Positions 35,895-48,564 of a stretch of 64,000 nt of DNA are shown piece after piece. The stretch spans positions 6,634,001 to 6,698,000 of the forward strand of contig CP075492.1 of assembly GCA_021613535.1 (NCBI GenBank), in the 5' to 3' direction. Source of the DNA: Adineta vaga (taxonomy: Eukaryota > Rotifera). The notes under the pieces were generated by a model, which was given only the letters and a program-made list of their open reading frames with translations, ran no database searches and was not told the DNA's origin. The translations under genes were made by a program, and so were the position numbers. Numbering within the stretch: position 1 is the stretch's first letter; the number at the start of each line of letters is the position of its first letter.

Positions 35895-38120
35895 TACTAA
35901 TTCGAATGATTATGTATTCAATTATTTTAAGGACATTTTGTAGAAGAAAACTGAAATGTTAAAAAGAAAAAGAACGAAACGATTTTATATATTCAATAAA
36001 TGTAATTCTTGAATTTCACGAATAATCGATTTATCTGTTCTTTTAATTGTTCATATGCAAAATATCTCGTAAGATTATCTAGAATAAGTTAGAAAGTTCT
36101 CAATCATCAATTCTTATGTGGTTTTTTATTTCAAAATATCAAAGTTAGCTGCTCCTTTTACTCTTTGTGAATCATAAAAACATCATTTTTATGGTAAGCG
36201 CTGAAGAGTACTGATGTTTTTTATTATGTGATTTCAAAAGAAATATCTTGTTAACCTTCATCGAATGTTTTATAACAATATTTAGAATATCTAGGTAAAT
36301 ACATGCCAAAAATAGAGTGTATGTATGCTATCTGTAGATGTAGTTTCAAGAGAAGTTTGTCTGAGAGAGAGAGAGAGAGAGAGAGATAATATTTTAATGA
36401 TAAAAATGCAAACGGAGAAAAACAATATATATATATATATGCATTGTAGTATTAATTGAGAATTCGTCATAGATAAATATGAATATAATAACCCAGATCA
36501 AACAATCCGGTCCGGAACCGTCCAATTCCAGGACCTTCCCGAGATTTCATGGAAGCAGTATTCCGGTGACCAAATCCTGTCATCCGATTTACCCGGTTTT
36601 ATTAGGAACCGACAAGAACATGCCATAACCAATAAGCAGAATACTGCTTCCAGGAACCATCATCCAGGGGTATATAGGTATACATATATATGTTTTTTCT
36701 TCTTCAACTTTGTCTCTTTCTCATTGCTTTCTCTATGACAGTATGTTATTGTTTCGTTTTTCTCTCTCTCTCTCTCTCTTTCTATGTCTTTGTTATACAT
36801 ATAGAGTTATTTTTTTTCCTTTTAATTCAGTGTCTCTTGTTGCTGCTTTCTGTCCTTGTTTAACCCCAAAAAACACCACCATTATCATCACTTATACCTT
36901 ACATCATTATTTGGTACGGTAGGCTTGATTCTCATTCTAAGATTTCTCGATATCGATCGACTCAGATTCACTATATATTGATCCAGTCTTAGTATTATAT
37001 TGGAGTTTATTCATCACATTCATATCCCCATCGCAAGAGCCTCACAAAGATTGGAAATCTTTATATCGCAACTTTAGATTTTAGCATTTCTATTCCATCT
37101 CAAATGAGTTTTCCAGCACCATACCAGTCTTTTGCTGCTGTTTCTCTTTTTACCAGAATGGTGTATTGGTTTTGTAACATTATTTGCAATATTCGTAATA
37201 GTAGAAATATATATGTGGTTACATCATTTTGAAATTTCTCAGAAATGACTGACAATTCTAAACGGTCTCGTAATGCTTTAGTTGTATTCTGAAACTTAAG
37301 TATATAATAAATAATACTTTTTCTATAAACAATGACTGAAATTAACGAGCATCTTTTATAATGTACATATGACATGTATATAGATATTCTTATACGACAT
37401 ACATCGCTAAAAAGTGTGCATTTCCTTATTAGTTTTCTTGCAATTAAGAAATCTGTGACTTAAAATATAATCATAAATCGATTTCTTTTCATAAAAGCCA
37501 TTCTGAATTTTCTTCTTGAAAAGGGTCATAACGAATCTCTCGGATAAGCGTTACTTGTCATTTATTCATTTATGAAACATTCGTATAGCTCCTTATTTAT
37601 CCTCTGTAGTCGACGCTACTGAGTTGAGTGCATTTATCTACCTCTATATATACGAAATGATGCCGTGTTCGTGAACTAACTTCTAGAGTGATAAGAAAAA
37701 CCCGACTCGCCCGACATTAGATTTTTAAAAACGGCTGAGGAAAAATTCAAATAAAAACAAAGTTTGACTTGTCGAGTCCTACGAGCAGCAACGTTTGCGT
37801 TGTGTTACTTGTTAAATATTCTCAATGAGAAATTTGAAAGAAGGATTAATGATAAAAGTTGTGGCGAATATTTGATTAGTTCTGATAATATTCCAACATC
37901 ACATTTGTCTGAAATGGACAGATTATTTCAAAGATTGCACTTGTTCGATATAGGGATGAAGGATTATCAAATTAGGTACATCTTCTAATTTTAATGATCG
38001 TATATTTGAAAAGTACCAGTGACATTTCTCTCGTACGTTCTGTTTATATAATGTTAATTTTATTAAAATCATATTTTTCTTTATGAAGACATTGAATTGG
38101 ATTCGGCAATAGAATGAAAA
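35895..38120. other. 2.2-kb gene-poor stretch
   Basis: It contains a (GA)n run at about 36365-36387, a TA run near 36428, a GC-richer island at about 36490-36670 with a 14-bp perfect inverted repeat, and a (CT)n run at about 36762-36780. A 74-codon frame at 37764-37988 starts with TTG and shows no family signature. I support no gene here. Confidence 0.45.
36550..36652. repeat. Inverted repeat with 14-bp perfect arms in a GC-richer island
   Basis: The arms tggaagcagtattc (36550-36563) and gaatactgcttcca (36639-36652) are exact reverse complements, separated by 75 bases. The surrounding 180 bases are visibly richer in CCGG/GGACC-type words than the flanking AT-rich DNA. A miniature transposon remnant or a structured RNA are both possible; no target-site duplication was identified. 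Confidence 0.55.
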
Positions 38121-38157
38121 TATTTGATATATAGGGAATTGTATAAACGTACGAAAT

Positions 38158-38915
38158 CTATTTATATAAAACATATTCGAAATACCAATGATGTTGTTCT
38201 TGCCAAAAACGACTTTGAAATTGTTTGAATTGATCTAAAATAGTTGTATCATTAGGTTGATGTTTATAAGAAAAGCTGAAGTTGAAAGCATGATGATTAA
38301 TTAATGATTGGTTAATTAATTTCTCTCAAGCATGTGCATTGACCATGGTTTTATTATTAGGCGATATTAATAATCGCCTTAAATTTGATGTATATCAAAT
38401 AAGCTTCTTGAAATTTTTCATTTGATGAAATTGATTCTTCGAATACTTCCCAAATACAATAAACATGAAGATACTATAATAGAGGTGTAAACGAAAAGAA
38501 ACGACATAGATCATTTATAGTACATTTTGAAATTGTTAGATGAACAAATGGAAAATAATCGGGAATATAATTCATACCGATGAATAAAATCGATACTGCT
38601 ACTGTACGATATACGTGTTGATGAAGAATAGCTGGTAGATCATATTTAATATTGATTCTTTGTTGAGAATTTAGTTGAGATATTACTGGAAGATATGTTT
38701 GTATTTGCTCAACATGATTATTTGTAATATCGTTTAGTGTCAATGATTGAAGATTAGAAAATTCATTTAGAGAAAAGAATGAAAGAAAGAAATTGATTTG
38801 ATTGTATGTACTAGATAGTTTTAACGAAATAATATTTCTCTTTATTTTTGGATTTGATTTTCTAAAAGTATAAACTTGTTTGAAGATGAATTTACGTATG
38901 TGTTGAAAATCAATG
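38158..38915 (-). pseudogene. Decayed F-box/LRR gene (C-terminal part)
   Basis: Translated pieces on the minus strand match the bdelloid F-box/LRR family: KLSSTYNQINFFLSFFSL then NLQSLTLNDI, a later HLTISKCTINDLCRFFSFTP resembling the FDITYCSF strand of the F-box gene at 5.8 kb, and the family's typical end FKQFQSRFWQEQHHWYFEYV. The pieces lie in different frames, in-frame stops interrupt the upstream part, AT-rich palindromic DNA interrupts the tail, and no F-box N-terminus is found. It is best read as a truncated pseudogene. Confidence 0.5.
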
Positions 38916-39298
38916 ATGAATCAATACTTTTCGATGCAAAAGATTTATTCATCTCCTATGTGAATGCAAAGCTTTGTATGAAGTGAATCATTTTTTTGTG
39001 TATTTTTTCGACACTACGAAAAAAACTATTTTATTTCAAAAGAGACGTCAGCCAAACAAAAACACGAAGACGAACAACAATAATAGAATAAACACAATGA
39101 TCTACATATACAAAAAAAAGAACTTTTCTTTTCTCTTATCATATTATTGCCATGAACAGAATGAGTTACACTCAATAATTATATGAATATATATATTTTT
39201 TTTCACCTTGCATCAGTGCAGGTGACAGAAAACAAACAAACAAAAAACAAAACTATACACATTGATTTGGAATCGAATTGAGATTGATTAATTTCGTT
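38916..39298. other. Spacer with no recognisable gene
   Basis: AT-rich DNA between the F-box remnant and the end of the PWWP gene; no supported feature. Confidence 0.4.
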
Positions 39299-41532
39299 TT
39301 ATTGCTCTAAACGATCACCGACTTGACGAACTTGTAATTCATTTCGATATAATTTTGATAAAATATTCAATTGACGTTTCAGTACTTGAATACTATTTGA
39401 TGATTGATTTGCGATATCATTATTATCCAATGAATCGGTTTTCTTGTCATTGAACCAATGAGCATTTTTAACAATTAAGATTGGATGTGCAAAAAGGAAC
39501 GAATAAAACCCTACCAATGAGAAAAAAGACAAAGATGAAAATAGAGGGGAAAAACGAATGAACCTACATTCTTGAGGAATATCCACATTTGTTTTATTCA
39601 AATTTAAGCAAAGTATTTGTTCGAAACGACGGCGAGCTAATTGTTCTGCTTCATCAAAGGTTTTTGATGAACGTAATTGATCAATAACATCAAATACTTC
39701 TTGTTCTTCAAATGGTGAAAGAAAGCCAATACGAGTATCGAAACGATGATGTTGACCAACAAGAATATTATTGAATGATGAAACCGGATGAGACTAAATT
39801 GAATCAATTAATTAATACACGAAAAAAAAACAAGTCATCAATGAATTTTTTTACTTTATTATTCATGAATGCTTGGGGTTTAGTAATGGATTTCTTTTGT
39901 GATGAAGCTTTCGATGTTATTGATGGACTATTCGACGGTAGATTGTCTCCATTACTTGTTATAACAGAGGGTTTACTAAGACGTGGTCGTCCTCGTTTTT
40001 TTCCTGAACTATTTCCATTGACTAATGATGAATCGTTCGTACGTGTTGGCGTTTGTAGTTCATGTGATTTCGCTGATCCATTTGTTTTACTTTCACCAGC
40101 TGGTGCGGTTGATTTACGTATGTAACGACGTTTTGCCGGTGGTGTTGTTGAATCATTTGATGTTTGTTTTTTAAGTTTGGTTTTGACAGACGGAGTTTTA
40201 CGAACTGGTGTAGCATCATCATCGTCGTCGTCGTCGTCGTCGTCATCATCATCATCATCATCACCATCGTCTGATGTGTCATCTTCAGATTTAAAGTTTA
40301 AGGCTTTTTCAGCAACTACTGAACCATCACTGGCATCAGCAGATGATGGCACACTCGGAGGTCCAGATGATTCATCAGCTTTTGCAACTGAACCTTTTGT
40401 TTTACGACCGGATTGACTTTTGGAAGGTCCTAAAAACAAAAGTTTATATCGAATAAAATCATTTCATTTAATTTCAAATCATTTATACCAGTCTTTGAAG
40501 TATAAAATTGAACTTTTGGATCAATTTCTTCAAGACGTGTTTCACTGGTTTGTTTCAATGATTGATCAGCATCACGTACAGCTAATTCCCAATCTTCACG
40601 ACGACCAATTGTTACTTTCAATTGAAATCGTTCTGTTAATTGTTCCTTTTGTGATTTTGTTTGAGCCTTAATAAAACAACCTGTATTCAATAAAATATGA
40701 TGTTCTAACGAATAAGTACCTTATCAACAGTTTCTTGGGCATATTTTGTGAAAGCTTCAACACCTTCATAAGGAATCACTGCTGAATCAGGAACCCAAGC
40801 AAAATCAGCCGTTGATCCATAGAATACTACAAAATACATGCGTTTTGGTCGTGCATTACCGGTAATTTTTGTAAAACATTGTGTTTGATCATTTGGATCA
40901 CGAACAATAAGACTTGGCCACCTGAATGACAAACGATGAGTAAACATGACTCTATAGATATCATTAAAAAAATGATTTTTGTTTACCATGGATGACCACC
41001 CATTTTGACCCAAACAACATCAGCTACATCATGAAGAATTGGAATATTTTTGTCTCGTTCCTGTTCATCATCAGCATCAGCAGCTGCTTGTTCAGCTGAA
41101 TTACGTTGTGCTTTTGTTTTATTTGATTTACTTGTACCATTTACTACAGGTACTGACGTTTCTTCACCTAAAGTATGTACGTATACATATGACTTATTTA
41201 CTCATTGAAAATGTAAGTATTTACGTTTTTGTAATGTACGTCTTGGACGAGCATTTGAAATACTACTTTCATCTACTTCTACTGGTTTTTTCACTGAACG
41301 TTTTCGTTTGGCTGTCTTTGTTTCTGTTGATGATTCTTCAACATCATTCACGGGTACTTCGTCAGTATTCATAGGTTCAACATCGGTCGTAGATGTATCC
41401 ATTTTAGTCACCATTTCAGTTTGTTCTAACATACAATAAAAATATAGATTTCAGAAGAAAAAATTTGATTTCAAAAGATTCATTACCTTTGGTAGGAGAT
41501 GAAGAAGGAACGGCGATCACGTCTGTACTCAT
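39299..41532 (-). CDS. NSD-type PWWP domain chromatin protein without a SET domain
   Basis: Eight exons close in frame at about 606 aa: 41532-41487, 41425-41225, 41167-40987, 40921-40720, 40666-40489, 40429-39855, 39793-39568, 39510-39299. An acidic N-terminus precedes a PWWP domain (DVVWVKMGGHPWWPSL, then YFVVFYGSTADFAWV and FTKYAQETVDKA). The following helical block with REDWELAVRDADQSL is the extension seen after PWWP1 of NSD1/2/3. Next come a run of 16 Asp, basic stretches and an AT-hook (KKRGRPRLSK). A last globular part (FDTRIGFLSPFEEQEVFDVI, then RRRFEQILCL) is not recognised. PWWP domains read methylated H3K36 on nucleosomes. No SET, PHD or AWS domain is encoded, so it is likely a reader or adaptor. 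Exon ends may be off by one base. Confidence 0.82.
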
Positions 41533-41905
41533 TATTGAATTAATTCGAGTCGAGACGAACAAAAAATGCCGAGTCAAACAAATTTAATATTATATCAACA
41601 CAATGTCAGAAGAAAAAGAATATCATAAACAAAGCATTAGAAATATAGAACCAATCATTTTGAATTTTCTCGTTATTAATGTAGAAAAACGTTCGATACT
41701 TAAATAGCGATTATTTAAAATTCTGAATGTGTATTTGAATTTTATACATTTTAAAGAAGATCTTCTAGTGCATAAATATGTTAGGAAGTAAACAATGTAG
41801 AGGTCGTTGCGAAGTGATTGTTTATGGTAATCGATATGAATGACCATAGAGATTTAACAAAACGAACATTGCTTTTTTGCATTCGTTTTTGTTTCCAGAG
41901 GAATT
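41533..41905. promoter_or_regulatory. Divergent promoter region between the PWWP gene and the CIMIP2 gene
   Basis: Two genes start 373 bases apart on opposite strands. On the plus strand a gtttccag acceptor ends at about 41898, 7 bases before the CIMIP2 ATG. Confidence 0.45.
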
Positions 41906-43409
41906 ATGACGACAGTCGAATTTGGCGGTGGACCGACACTTGAAGCTCGTAGACGCTTTTCTAATCTCAAAGAAGGTTCACAGGTTCCGAAGTAAGGATC
42001 AATTTTCTTTCTCATTGGAAGCCTAGAGAAAAGACTAAAGTATAAAATGATCACTTCCGAATCATTCTTTTAACGACAATCATAAGATTTCAGTCTTTGA
42101 TTTGTATTTATTGTTTATAAGTATGAAATCGTAGAAGGTCAAAACTTGTAATGATTCATCATGAATAGATTTTTCAAAAGTAAAATTTCAATTTTCTTTA
42201 TTATTTACAGATATACTGGCCATATTCATCAAATTCGATTTCGTCAAGGTCATACGTATGGTGAACAAACTCATCTGTTATCAAAAGAATCTACTTCTCC
42301 ATTAAAACCAGTCAAACAAGAAGAAGTTAAATATGATCTCTCTGATCCATATGTAACACGAGAATTTCCAGATGGGTTAATTCCAGGTTATGCAGGTTAG
42401 TCGAATCATTTTGAATTTGAATGATTATTTAATATTTATTTATCAGGATATGTTCCTCAACGAAAATATCAACATGGCGATCGATATCGTATTGAAACGG
42501 ATGCATGTTTAGGACAAACAAAAAATACATACGAACAAGGTCGACAAGATCTAAGAGAGTTAAAAAATACCATTAGTGCTTATCCAAAAACGCAAAGTAC
42601 TAATAGTGCGACGACAGTCAAACATTTTCTTGATTACCATCGAGCTTATCATCCATTGGAGAGTGTTCAAAAAGGTACATACTATTTAATTCGATATTTA
42701 AATCATAATACTTTCTCATTTCATAGATGATCATCGACCTTTTGTTGAACCACCCATTCCTGGTTATACAGGTTATATTCCTCGTATATCACCACTTGGA
42801 GTTGGTCTTGGTTCACGTTATCATGAAGCAACTAAAAAAGCTTTGAATCGTTTTGCATTTGAAACATCAAATTCAATGACAAATCTTCCAATATCTGTTG
42901 ATAATCAAACAGGACCATTGATTAGTTCAAGTCAACCAAGGTAATAGAAACAACTGTTTCAGTTATTTTTCACCTATGTATCTATATATGTACATTTATC
43001 TAAATAGAAAAATTTATTTCGTTTCAGACAATTGATTTAAATTTAGTAACTATCTGCTTTAGTTGAAATCAATTCTATCTTCTTCTAGAATTTAAATTCT
43101 TCTTCTTCTTTAAATTTTATATTATTATTTATATCGTTTAGTTTTAGTTCTACACAATCACGTCCAATTACAGGTAATCCACAATATCGAATCTATTCTA
43201 GTATTGGTATGGTTCCAAAATATACTGGTTATCTTCCTCGTAAGATTTATTTCTTCAGAAAAGAATTCTTACTTTTTGATCTTTATGTTTTCTTAGAACG
43301 TAAATATCGTGTTGGACAAACTTTCGGTGATACTACACGTGAATTACCCGTCTGTGCTCATTCATACGCAAATTATGGTGATCTCGTACGCTCAAAATCA
43401 TTTATTTAA
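41906..43409 (+). CDS. CIMIP2 (FAM166/UPF0605) ciliary microtubule inner protein
   Basis: Six exons (41906-41991, 42211-42395, 42447-42674, 42727-42940, 43142-43239, 43297-43409) give 307 aa in frame. The product has four copies of the family motif: YTGHIHQIRFRQGHTYG, IPGYAGYVPQRKYQHGDRY, IPGYTGYIPRISPLGVG and PKYTGYLPQRKYRVGQTFG. FAM166 proteins were shown to line the inside of axonemal doublet microtubules, which suits a heavily ciliated rotifer. The exon 5 acceptor is doubled (gtttag then ttttag, six bases apart), allowing a two-residue difference without frame change. The gene converges with the DCX-EMAP gene, their stops about 160 bases apart. Confidence 0.88.
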
Positions 43410-43570
43410 AATGACTTCCACTACTTTTACTTAACAATGAACAGACAATTTTGAATTCTTTTTCTATGGATTTTTCAGTGAATTCTTTGTGTGTGACTTC
43501 CATTAATTTTTATATATTTTTAAGTAATAAAAGCTTTTAACAACAATAAGCAAAATTATTCTTTCAATTT

Positions 43571-46500
43571 TCATTGTGATTCAACGTTGATTTCAACTTC
43601 TATAATCGCTGGATTGTTATTCAATGATAGAAGATAAGCATTCTTGTTTGTTGATGGAATTAAATTTTGAACAGTACCAAGACCAGTAGGTACGATTTGA
43701 GAACTTCGCTAGAAAAATAGAAAAAGCAATCTTTACCAAGAAAATATAGTTCAAATGATTTCTTACCTCATAGAAGTTTCCAAATACTCGAATTTGACCA
43801 TCTTTACTACAACATAGAACCAAATTAGGTGATAGAGTAATAGCCGATGTTTGTGCTTCCATGATGGTTTTATCTGTTTCAAACAAAATTTCATTTCAAT
43901 TATCTATTATTCTGATCCTACATACCAAGTGTAAAACAAGCAATTGGATGAACGATTTGTTGCCATGTGATATTCTGAATGTTCTTCTCTTGAACAATAC
44001 TAAATGCTGGAATTGACCCTATGAAATAATAATAAAAATAAATTTATCATTTAACTCAGAGTATAACTTACAAATATTGTAATTATTATCACTATACACA
44101 GCAAGAAGATAACTAGAATCAATTGACCATATTACATCAGTAACAGGTGCATTATTACGCTAAACAGATTACAAATACTCAGAAAATTCTTATATGGTAT
44201 ATTTTTTTATCGTACTTGTGGTACTCCATCGGTTCGAAGTTGAAAATCTCCATTACCAATCACACTGAATAAAAATACGAATCCATTCTGTAATCCAATA
44301 GCTAAATCTCCGCCATCTAAAATCTCCTACAATTCTACACAAATTCAATGATGAAAGTCTATATTTCTACCTGGTGAAAATCGAACAGATTTCACGCCTG
44401 TATTTGCTTTCAATGTAATTGTCGTTATATAGTACGAAGACAATGTATCATATATAAGTAATTTGCTAGTTTCTGTTCCTAAAACAATAATATTTCTTTC
44501 CGGATGTAAAGCAGCACATGAAACTAATTGCTAAAAACAGTAAGAAAATATTTTTATTATATGAGAAAATCAAAGAATTTACTGGAGATTTAATTGCCCA
44601 TTCTACTATTCTTGATCGATTATTCCATTTAAATAAATATCGATCTGAACTGATTGAAAAGAATTCATCCGTATTTATATTACAACAAATACATTTTGAA
44701 GGTGTGATATGTCCCTAAATGAGAAAAAAAAAGAAATTTACCATGAAACTATCGATTCATTCTTTCACATACTCGCATAATAATCTCAATATGTTCGCTT
44801 TCAATATCTTTCATTAGAATATAATTTAATTTTGTTCCTATGACTAAACCTCGTTGAATACTGCAGATGGATTGGACCGAACCATACGTATCATTTAACT
44901 AATTGCCGAAAACGAAAAAAATAATAATAGGAATATTTGTTTTTCGAAAAATCACATTAATACCTGAATATGTTCGAAATAATTCGAACGAACATTCCAA
45001 AGTTTAATTTGATTTTGTCCATTTGCCAAAAGAAAAATATCTTGATTAATACATATAATAAATTGTACATCATTCTAGATAGAGACAATTCGTATATATA
45101 AGATAGAATTTCTTCTCCAAATCTTACTTCTATAATACTTTCTTTAACAACGACTAATTTGGGTTCATTTTCAACTAAACTCCAAATATGTAAACTACCG
45201 ATTTTATCACCAACAACTAATAATTCACCAGTATGATCACTTGCAACTGCACCTGTATAAATATTCTAGAAAGAACCAAACATTCGTAATATAAATATAT
45301 TCATTTCACATGTGTTGGCTTACTTGAACTTCAGATTCTTTTTGTATAGCAATACGTAATGGTTTCGAATTCCAATTAATATGATAGAAAACTAAATGTT
45401 GTTGACTAATACATACAATCCATTCAATAGTATCGAATACAAATAATGCCGAAAGAATTTTATCCGATTTACTCTTAAAGAATAAAAATATTTTTAATTT
45501 AGAACATTTTCATATAAAAAAAAAGCGTACGTACAGTGATACTATAAATTACTTCATTACGTTTCCAATCAACAACTAAAAGAATTTTTGGTTTATCACG
45601 TGAAACTATGAGAATTAAATTATCATCCGGTTTTGATGAGAATGATAAGAGAGTAATTTCTGAACCGAATTGTTCTTTTCGAAGTTCAGTTATTGTTTCA
45701 AGTTTATTGTAATCCCAAATATGAATTGATACACGAGTACGATCTTTTGATGCAACTGTATCTGCTGAGGCAACAAGTGTATGATAACGATGTGTTACAA
45801 CACTAGAAAATAAACTAGGATCTAACAATCGAAATCTTTTGTTTTCAATTTACCATGTTATTGGATTTGTATGTTTAGTATAGAACCGTTGTTGCCTTGC
45901 TTCTGGATCGTATATAATACAGACAGCTCCAATAACATACAGAATTTCATTATCGGATAGAGTATGAAGAGTTTTTGTATGTTCTTTAGAACCATCATAA
46001 CCATGACTAAACATTTCAACATAGAAAAATAAGATGATCGATTTATTTCTCAAACACTTACACCCAATTGATAGTTAATTTCGCATCGACATGAGCTAGA
46101 ATTAATGATTGATGAAAAAGATACTAGATGATATTATTCGAAGAATTACTTTGTTTCGGAACATATCGTTGTGTTCCCATGACTGGTTTTCTTGTCAATG
46201 TACTATTAGCAAAGAAATCATCAGGTTTCATTGTTGCTAAATAACGTTTAGCATGTTGAAATTCTTCTTCTGTACATGCAATAAATGTATCGGTCACTTT
46301 AAGAGTATTGAATAGATAAGAAAAGCTCGTCACCTAGTAAAATAAAATATTCATATGAGATTATGAATTAAAATGAAAATTTCTTTATTTACTTCAGTAA
46401 AAACTGTTTTTGTTATTGCATATAGACGAGTAATTTTATCATTTCCAATATATTGAGAAAGTAAATCTGTTACTTCTTCATTTAACCATAGATCGAAGGT

Positions 46501-47600
46501 AGTTGTTGTACTTCGATTTAAAAGAATACTTTCATAAAGATTTAATCGAGAATATGGTAAAAGAAAGATTTGTTCACCATTGCTTGACGGTGATCGCCAA
46601 CGTTTAACTCCAGATGCTCGAACGTTAACATTGCTAGGCTGCGAAGTAGCAACAGCAGTAGGTGGATGATCAGGATCATCCGTAAATGCATCATTAGCAT
46701 GTTGAAATTTAGTTTTGATGTAGATTCCCGAAGCTACTACATATGATTGTCGATTTTGAAATTTACTTATTGAAAGAATCTGATGACCATTGAGACCATA
46801 GACATATTTGATACCACCCGTTGGTAGGACAAGTTTAGATTGTTGATTGAGATAGTTAAGAAATGCTTCCCAAGATTTAATTTCTAATTGATTGATTGCT
46901 ACTTTAACACCAATATGATGTGCTTCACCGTTACGAAAAAAACGAACTAAAACACCTTGTACGTTACGACTTTTGATCGAAGGTATCACTGGCATTGTTC
47001 GTGCTATTGAAAAACAACAATAATATTCTTTATGCCAAGTTCTGTAAGGACATTTTGATAAAAATCAGATATTAAATCGGAAGAAATTTTCTCGTTTTTA
47101 AGAAACGGAAAAAGTTTCTTTTTTTTTTCTTTTTTTGATGATATTAATGTGACTTTTTTTTCATTCTTTTTACTGAATAGGATGTACTTTTAAATAGAGT
47201 ATTTTTTAATTATATTTCCTTATCGTTGCTAACAGTTTTTTGCAAATTGAAAAAGAAATATATTTTTGTACTGACGTGTCTTTGATGATGGCGACGATAT
47301 TGATTTCGCATTTTGTTTCAATGATATTAATGATGATTTTTTGTCAGTAATAATCATTGATTGTGACATATGTTTCGAATTTTTTAATTTCGGAATTTGA
47401 CTAATTAGTTTTGGTTTTTGAATAGTTTTGATTTCTTGTGGTAATTCTTCATCTTCATCGTCAACCATAATCGGTGTGAGATGATCATCGGATTGACTTC
47501 GTTTAAGACTACCGTATGGTGAATGCTGTTGTCCAAATACACGTTGATGAATATGATTTTCATCATTATCATCAAGATAAATTATATCGGGTTCAGACAT
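43571..47600 (-). CDS. Doublecortin-EMAP microtubule-associated protein (DCX, HELP, WD40)
   Basis: The ATG at 47600 opens a disordered acidic/Ser-rich N-terminus. First exons are 47600-47276, 47003-46393, 46333-46150, 46095-46062, 46006-45854 and 45802-45535; more follow down to the TGA at 43571, for roughly 1000 aa. Exon 2 holds a doublecortin domain (VLVRFFRNGEAHHIGV, then FLNYLNQQSKL and GGIKYVYGLNGHQI) and part of a second. The short exon 4 with LTINWV followed by HGYDG is the HELP motif that opens an EMAP propeller. Then come WD40 blades (ICIIYDPEARQQRFY-like, SIHIWDYNKL, LCCSKDGQIRVFGN). This order matches DCX-EMAP of insects, found in chordotonal cilia, and EML proteins. It probably binds microtubules in ciliated or sensory cells. 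Later exons were not all joined base by base. Confidence 0.85.
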
Positions 47601-48564
47601 TTGTTTCGATTAGAAAACACGAGTTGTTTTCTAATATGCGTTAGTAACGATGAAGAAGAATAAGAATGAAAGTTTTCTCATTGAAGGATACTTGTGTTTC
47701 TTCTTGTTATCTGAAAGGTAGTTTTTGTGTTTCTTAGGAACGGTGCATAGAAGTAGAGAGGGGATATTGTTGAAGTATTTTACAAATTGTGTGAGATAAA
47801 ATAGTGGAGAGAAGGAAAATACGTAGCATAAATAAATAAAAGAAATTAAAGTTTTATGCAATTCATTTTTGTAATGGTTCCTAAACTTTTTTTCTTCGAC
47901 ATATGTTGTATGGAAATGAAATGACACTCTGCTTCTAACAGGTCATTGGTATCGCCATACGAGTTATAATGCAATCTAGTTATTCATTTAGTTAAAACAA
48001 AGGCTCTAACAAATGCAAGTCTATGATTGCTAAATTTTAAAATCAATGGACTAAACATAATGAAGGCAATAATTATTGATGATCGATATCTATGTTTAAC
48101 ATTCAACGGCTCTTTACGTTCAAAATATTAATAGATGATTAAAAAACAATGGAGAGATCATTCTTAGTTCATTGCCGGCATAGCTCTATTTTGAATGTAC
48201 ATATTATGTTCATTCTGGTGTAGTTCCGCACCCACATTCTCACATTGATACCATCAGGATTCAAGAACAAAAATACATTTTTCTCTTAATATCTTTAACG
48301 AAACTTTGAGAAGAATTATGTTTTCAAGCTAAATCATTCTCATCATCGTCGTATATTAAACATTTTTTTTCTCAAGAGAAAGAGAACACAAAAGAATCTA
48401 TTTCTTTCGAGCGATTCGTACGCCATCTTGTTACACGAGTGCATAGCTGCTATATAGAGAGCGTCAGCTGATTTGCGTTGTTGTTATTTGTATGTTGTTT
48501 ATGCACATATTCTTCATTTTACAATTAAAGTATTGAGATTTAACAAGTTATCTACAAATATGGA
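47601..48564. other. Divergent promoter region between DCX-EMAP and RANBP9/10
   Basis: About 960 AT-rich bases with T-rich runs near 47880 and 48360. No supported gene. Confidence 0.45.

Noticed and set aside
37764-37988. 74-codon plus-strand frame in the gene-poor stretch
   Set aside because: It starts with TTG, shows no domain or splice context and lies in low-information DNA; a transposon fragment was considered but no motif supports it.
39775-40416. Plus-strand frames of 79-116 codons
   Set aside because: They mirror the poly-Asp and AT-hook exons of the minus-strand PWWP gene; the poly-Ser run is the complement of GAT repeats.
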